Assembly: GCA_027405735.1 (NCBI GenBank)
Contig: JAPEHQ010000008.1
Location: forward strand, 2,108,001-2,172,000
DNA length: 64,000 nt
Origin: Mucor racemosus
Taxonomy: Eukaryota > Mucoromycota > Mucoromycetes > Mucorales > Mucoraceae
Reading direction: 5' to 3'
Below are positions 59,606 through 64,000 of the stretch, one piece after another. Below the pieces are notes generated by a model. The model had not been told where the DNA came from. It did no database searches and saw only the letters and a program-made list of their open reading frames with translations. The first letter of the stretch is position 1. The number at the start of each line of letters is the position of its first letter. Made by a program: the position numbers and the translations under genes.

Positions 59606-61655
59606 CCTCTAGCGCAATAATTATAAAGTAAGGCTATATTATCATCAAATAAACTATTACACAATATTAACATGTATAAAGATTTACAGTACTAGGCTTG
59701 AATTAAGTGGGTACAGCATCATAAATTCTTGAAAAAGTTCTCAAGTATTATAAAATCTCTTATTTTTAAGACTTACAAAGCTTATAAGCGGAATATTAAT
59801 TTAGAAAATTATTTTTGTCCAGATCATCAATTTTGACATTTTTTAATTTTTTTTTTCTGATTTTGCAAATCTAGAGTTAATTATACTACTAATTATAAAA
59901 ACAAAAAATATACACATATACAGAGTTTAGCGCTCTATTTGCTCAATAAAAAATAACAAACATTTTTATTGCAAATTATTACATGAAAATCCTTTAATCA
60001 AAAAACCGTTTTTGGGCCAAAAGTACAAATTTTCATTACTTAATATTTAATATTAAGCTTTTATAAAATGTGTATTAGTCATGGCTACAATTTTCTCTCA
60101 CAATGTAGTATATTTAAACGTTGATTTTGGTATCAAAATTTGATTTTTCTGTTTTTTGATCAAAATCACGAGTGTTGGTAAGGATAAAATGAGTCTCAAA
60201 AATGTCCGCTACAAAGTCTGAATTTTCAGACCACATATGGTTAAATATAAGAAAACGTTAAAAAAAAGAAACGCTTTTTTATTTAAAACTTAGATATACC
60301 ATAGTATAAGAGACTTAGCCGTTCAATCGTGCTATGCTCAATTACGGCGTCGCTTTACGGGCTTGTTTTTGCAATTTTTTAATGAATCTATGATATGACA
60401 GGCGTTTTTTCTGGTAGAAAAATGTATGTTTTTCTGGTAACAGATATTGCCTATTTTGTTTAATCTATGGTTCATGCGCTGTAATACTGCTTTTGCGTTG
60501 GCTGAAATGAGCAACTTAGCAGGGCTTTAATTGTGCTAAATAGTGTAAAGCGTCGAAAATTCTTTTCTAGATATGTTGTTTCTCTCTTTTTGTTTTCATA
60601 TTCCAAGGAGATATTTACCGTTTGATAAATCATATCAGACTATCAAGCTGGTATTCTTTTGTTTTATCTGAATACGCATTCTAACAACATAAGAAACTAA
60701 TGTTTTTAATAAATGTAGCAGTCTATATTAAAGACTGATATTTTCATTTAAACGCATTTTAAGATCAAATATCATTATTTACTACTGTATTGTTGAACGT
60801 ATTTCTTGATTACCAGATTAAATCGAAGGAATAATATTTATATCTAATCAATGAGAAGCTAGAATTGGCTACAAACCCATAAAATGTTCCAGAAAAGTGA
60901 TAAAATTTCAAATGATATAGAAACAAAAAAAAAGAATAACTAATGTTTTGTCTAATAACCATAGTTTTGATCGTAGCTACTGTATACTTGAAAACTAATT
61001 CTTTTACGGCTGACAATCGTAATAAAATAAAATAGTAAGTTTAAAGAAGGTTAATTTGTTTAAATTTTATGCGTAATAAAGTAACATCTATAACCTTAGG
61101 TCTGGCTTACTTGCATATAAATTTAAGCAGTAAGTGTCATTTGATTTTATGCTCAAGCAAAAACCATTGCTGCTGCAAATATTACAGCTACAAACATATT
61201 TACGAATGATGATAATCGTAAATATATTGGCTGTTGAATGTATTGCTCTACTACATCAACAATGTAATGAATTGTATTGTCTATAATCTATATTAATAAA
61301 AGCAAATGCAATTTAAAAACCCATTCCAATAAATAATACAACGAGATTTTGAGAACGGCACAATGCTCAGTACAAACTAATGTGTGCCCATACGATCAGC
61401 TCATTATGCTCATGGCCTGATTTTATTATTATGCACAAATAGGGATAATGAAATGCTTATGGGCAATTCTACTATTATTCACACATGGGATTAATGTCAT
61501 GCACATGGACAGGATCTATAATCCTGCAAATACAGGTTTAGCATTGTGCTCGTGTTCAGTTTCTTTTGTTGCACCCATGTGCATCTTGTTATCTTTTTAG
61601 CCATATTCAGTAGGCACAACGAAATCATCTTGTGCAGTACAGGTCGGTCGTAGTG

Positions 61656-62500
61656 ATATTGCTAGAAAAATAAGAGAATATAGTAAACCTTTGTTTTTTT
61701 TTAATGAGTTGCTTTATTAATTGTTCCCAGTTTATAATTGAACAAATAGTAGGCAATGTCATATACTGAATAATTTTTAAATATTTGAAATACATCAATT
61801 TTTAATGGAGTTATTGATAAAACAGGATTTCTTATATATAATGGCATGGACTTAAATGCAAATCTGCATTGTACAAAAAATCTGTTTTTATGAAACAATT
61901 CAAGTTTTTTTTTGAAATTACAGATTGATTTAGAATTGGATGGGTTATAAAAAAAATTTAATTGCTAAATGTTGGTGTATACGAACAATCTAGTTATCAA
62001 AAAAAAAAAATATTTGCTATAATCATAGAGCTCGATAAACCTAAGGCTATTAATCCTCAGATCGATCAGAACGTCCCGCTTTTTCTAATAACTAGCCTTG
62101 TACTAAATATTTTGACGATATATCGTACCTTAGACACTGATTTATCGAAACATAACAAATTAAAATCAGCGTAAAAAGCACTGTTTATTATGATAAATTT
62201 ATCAAAGGTTTATATACATGTTGAGTAAATATGATAGTAGAAATTATTACTAATAATATAGTGCCATTTATTTATAAACACGAAAAAGTTTTGATCTCAA
62301 AATGGCACTTTTTGAGTCAAATTAGAGGCAGTAATAGAAACGATATCTTTTCAAACTAATTATAGAATGCTCAAGTAAATTCCTCTAATAAATCTTTATT
62401 GAATTTTTGTTTCTACGATATCTGATTAATGTTTTATTGAGCCTCAAAATTAGAGACTCTATCTCTCTCTCTCGCAAACTCTCTTTTAATACTTTGAAAT
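61656..62500. other. Spacer and MATE-gene 3' region
   Basis: Unique AT-rich sequence after the R repeat; no gene or repeat recognised. The CT repeat near 62460 lies in the MATE 3' UTR. Confidence 0.45.
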
Positions 62501-64000
62501 TTAGCTTTCTTGTTTATTAATACGTTTAGCTGCAAGCATGCATTCTTTTTTCCAATTAGTAAAGAATACGATAGTGACAGCCTCAGCAATTGATTTGAGT
62601 AATCCTGCAAGAACAACGCCAGACCAAATGCCAACTAAACCCCAATCGTGTTTAGATGTCATGTATAAACCAAATGGTAGACCAATAATGTAATACGACA
62701 CTATATTAAAGACTGCTACCATATGCTGTTTACCAAAGGCATTTAGTGTGCCAGATAAAACAATACCAAAGCCCTAAATAAAACAAATGGTTAGGCTATC
62801 TCTTTTTTTTTCTTCTTTTCAACTATATTTTCATGCTTTACCATTGCAAAATGAGCAAGACTACCAACACCCATCAACTCAATAATGGCATTAATGACTA
62901 GTTCATCCTTACTGAACGAATTTGCAATTGCTGACCGATTCATATATAGTAAAATTGAATCAATAAAAACAAACATAAGCCCAATTACACTAGCAAGCAT
63001 TACACACAATTTGGTTTTTTGGGGTTGATTAGCGCCTAAATGATGTCCTAATCGAACCACAAGAGCTGTAGTAAGTGCACTTTTGTCAATTGTTAGCTGG
63101 TATCTACAGAAAATTGATACGCTATTTCTACAAACCTTGGTATCATTAACAATAATGTATTGCAACTAATGACAACTGCTTGTGCAGCCAAACTTGTTTG
63201 ACCTAATACTCCGGTAATGATGGCACAAACTTCAAATGCCCAGTCAGTGGAAACACTCAACATTCCCGGAATGCCTAAATTTGTCCAAGATAATATTAGC
63301 TTTTTTTTTTGCATGAATGTCATTATTTATTTATTTATTTATTTACCTAGTTTCAAAAATTCACCCCAATGGCAAAACGCTTGCATGGTGAACCCAGGCC
63401 AATATTTCTTTGCATCTGTACAGATAAAAATAAAAAATATATATACTGAAAGTAGAACCGTGGTAATAAAAACACCATGATATGCTGCCCCGATAAAGCC
63501 CATATTCAAATAAATGACAAAAAAGTAATTTGAAGCAATATTGATAGGAAATAATATCATGATTAAATACATGGTAACCTTCATTTCACCTATAAGAACC
63601 TAATCAATCAGTAAGGCATTCATGTCTTTTTGCATATCCAACACATACCAAGGCCTTGTAAAAACTTTCTCAATGCGACAATGGTGAATAACAGGAATAT
63701 ATTGGGTATAAAGTAGAGAATATATTCGTGCGCCATTCTAGCCAATTCAGGTGATTGGCCCATGGATAAGAGAATTCGTTCTGAATAACACCTGCTCACA
63801 TTAGATTAGCAATTTGATGGTCAAGTTTAATCATAAGTTTTGTATTACCATGTTATTGCAACAAAAGTGCCAAATAAATACATAATTAATAATCCTCTTT
63901 GCAATATAATCCCTAATGTATAGGGATTACTTGCGCCCGTAAAAGCTTGAGCCACAAGAGTATCGATAGCTTTAACGATACTTAATATCAGCAATAAGTC
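62501..64000 (-). CDS. MATE-family multidrug/toxin efflux transporter, 3' part (runs off the right edge)
   Basis: Six exons in phase: >64000-63849, 63791-63649, 63589-63347, 63274-63136, 63079-62842 and 62773-62501, about 395 residues of an expected ~500-550. MATE carriers export organic cations by H+ or Na+ antiport across the plasma or vacuolar membrane. Recognisable are AIDTLVAQAFTGASNPY (family signature after TM2), GIPGMLSVSTDWAFEV, LTTALVVRLGHHLGANQPQK (second-half signature) and about ten hydrophobic segments. The ~12-TM order is typical of eukaryotic MATE proteins. The 57-bp intron between MIP and SALTT removes an in-frame stop. Substrate unknown. The N-terminus lies outside the window. 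Confidence 0.9.

Larger units (their letters stand above)
58400..61655 (+). repeat. R repeat, copy 4 (carries two MITEs)
   Basis: Same orientation as R3, ending GGTCGGTCGTAGTG at 61655, after which similarity stops. Its left part (58400-58680) matches R1's outer part only. It carries the CACTA-type and hAT-type MITEs listed separately. Confidence 0.75.

Overview
The window looks like nuclear DNA of an AT-rich, intron-dense fungus, most probably an early-diverging one of the Mucoromycotina type. The evidence is short introns (mostly 45-110 bp) with GTAAGT-like donors and CTAAC/CTAAT-like branch sites, fungal-type proteins (Vps8, Vma21, a Msb2-like signalling mucin, a fungal uridine kinase/UPRT fusion), and a TnpB/Fanzor-like gene of a kind I associate with Mucorales. 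The lineage is inferred from style and content; no marker gene fixes it.

Layout. Three gene islands are separated by two transposon islands. Island 1 (1-7617) holds the 5' part of an acyl-CoA oxidase gene and a complete seven-exon VPS8 gene, both on the minus strand. The first transposon island (about 8.8-24.5 kb) is gene-free and built from nested repeats: solo LTRs of several families, a dead Tc1/mariner copy, two copies of a repeat (here Z) near its edges, and two copies of a long repeat (here R) that carries a fragment of a dynein intermediate chain gene. Island 2 (25.2-49.1 kb) is dense: SDA1 (60S ribosome biogenesis), mitochondrial porin/VDAC, a three-exon Fanzor-like RNA-guided nuclease gene, queuine tRNA-ribosyltransferase, a one-membrane-segment orphan, VMA21, a nuclear cyclophilin with a basic tail, uridine kinase fused to UPRT, a Msb2-like mucin with a long Ser/Thr repeat domain, and a two-RRM SR splicing factor. 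The second transposon island (about 50.4-61.7 kb) is largely an inverted, diverged copy of 12.8-21.7 kb, with further insertions. Island 3 (62.5-64 kb) is the 3' part of a MATE transporter gene that runs off the window.

How the parts relate. The host genes are ordinary housekeeping loci with independent promoters; there is no sign of a pathway cluster. The two transposon islands are paralogous, so each serves as an empty-site reference for insertions in the other. This resolved a 1355-bp mariner with an intact transposase ORF, a CACTA-type foldback MITE, a hAT-type MITE with an 8-bp target duplication, and solo LTRs with matching 4-5 bp target duplications. No LTR has a recognisable gag-pol next to it.

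The strongest candidate for an unusual system is the gene at 32073-35680. It encodes a predicted 1158-residue protein with a split RuvC-like nuclease signature and a C2C2 zinc finger between the last two catalytic motifs, as in TnpB/Fanzor proteins. Its reading frame is intact across three exons, and a diverged Z repeat lies just downstream.

All splice models come from reading the sequence by eye and checking phase; no alignment or database search was run.
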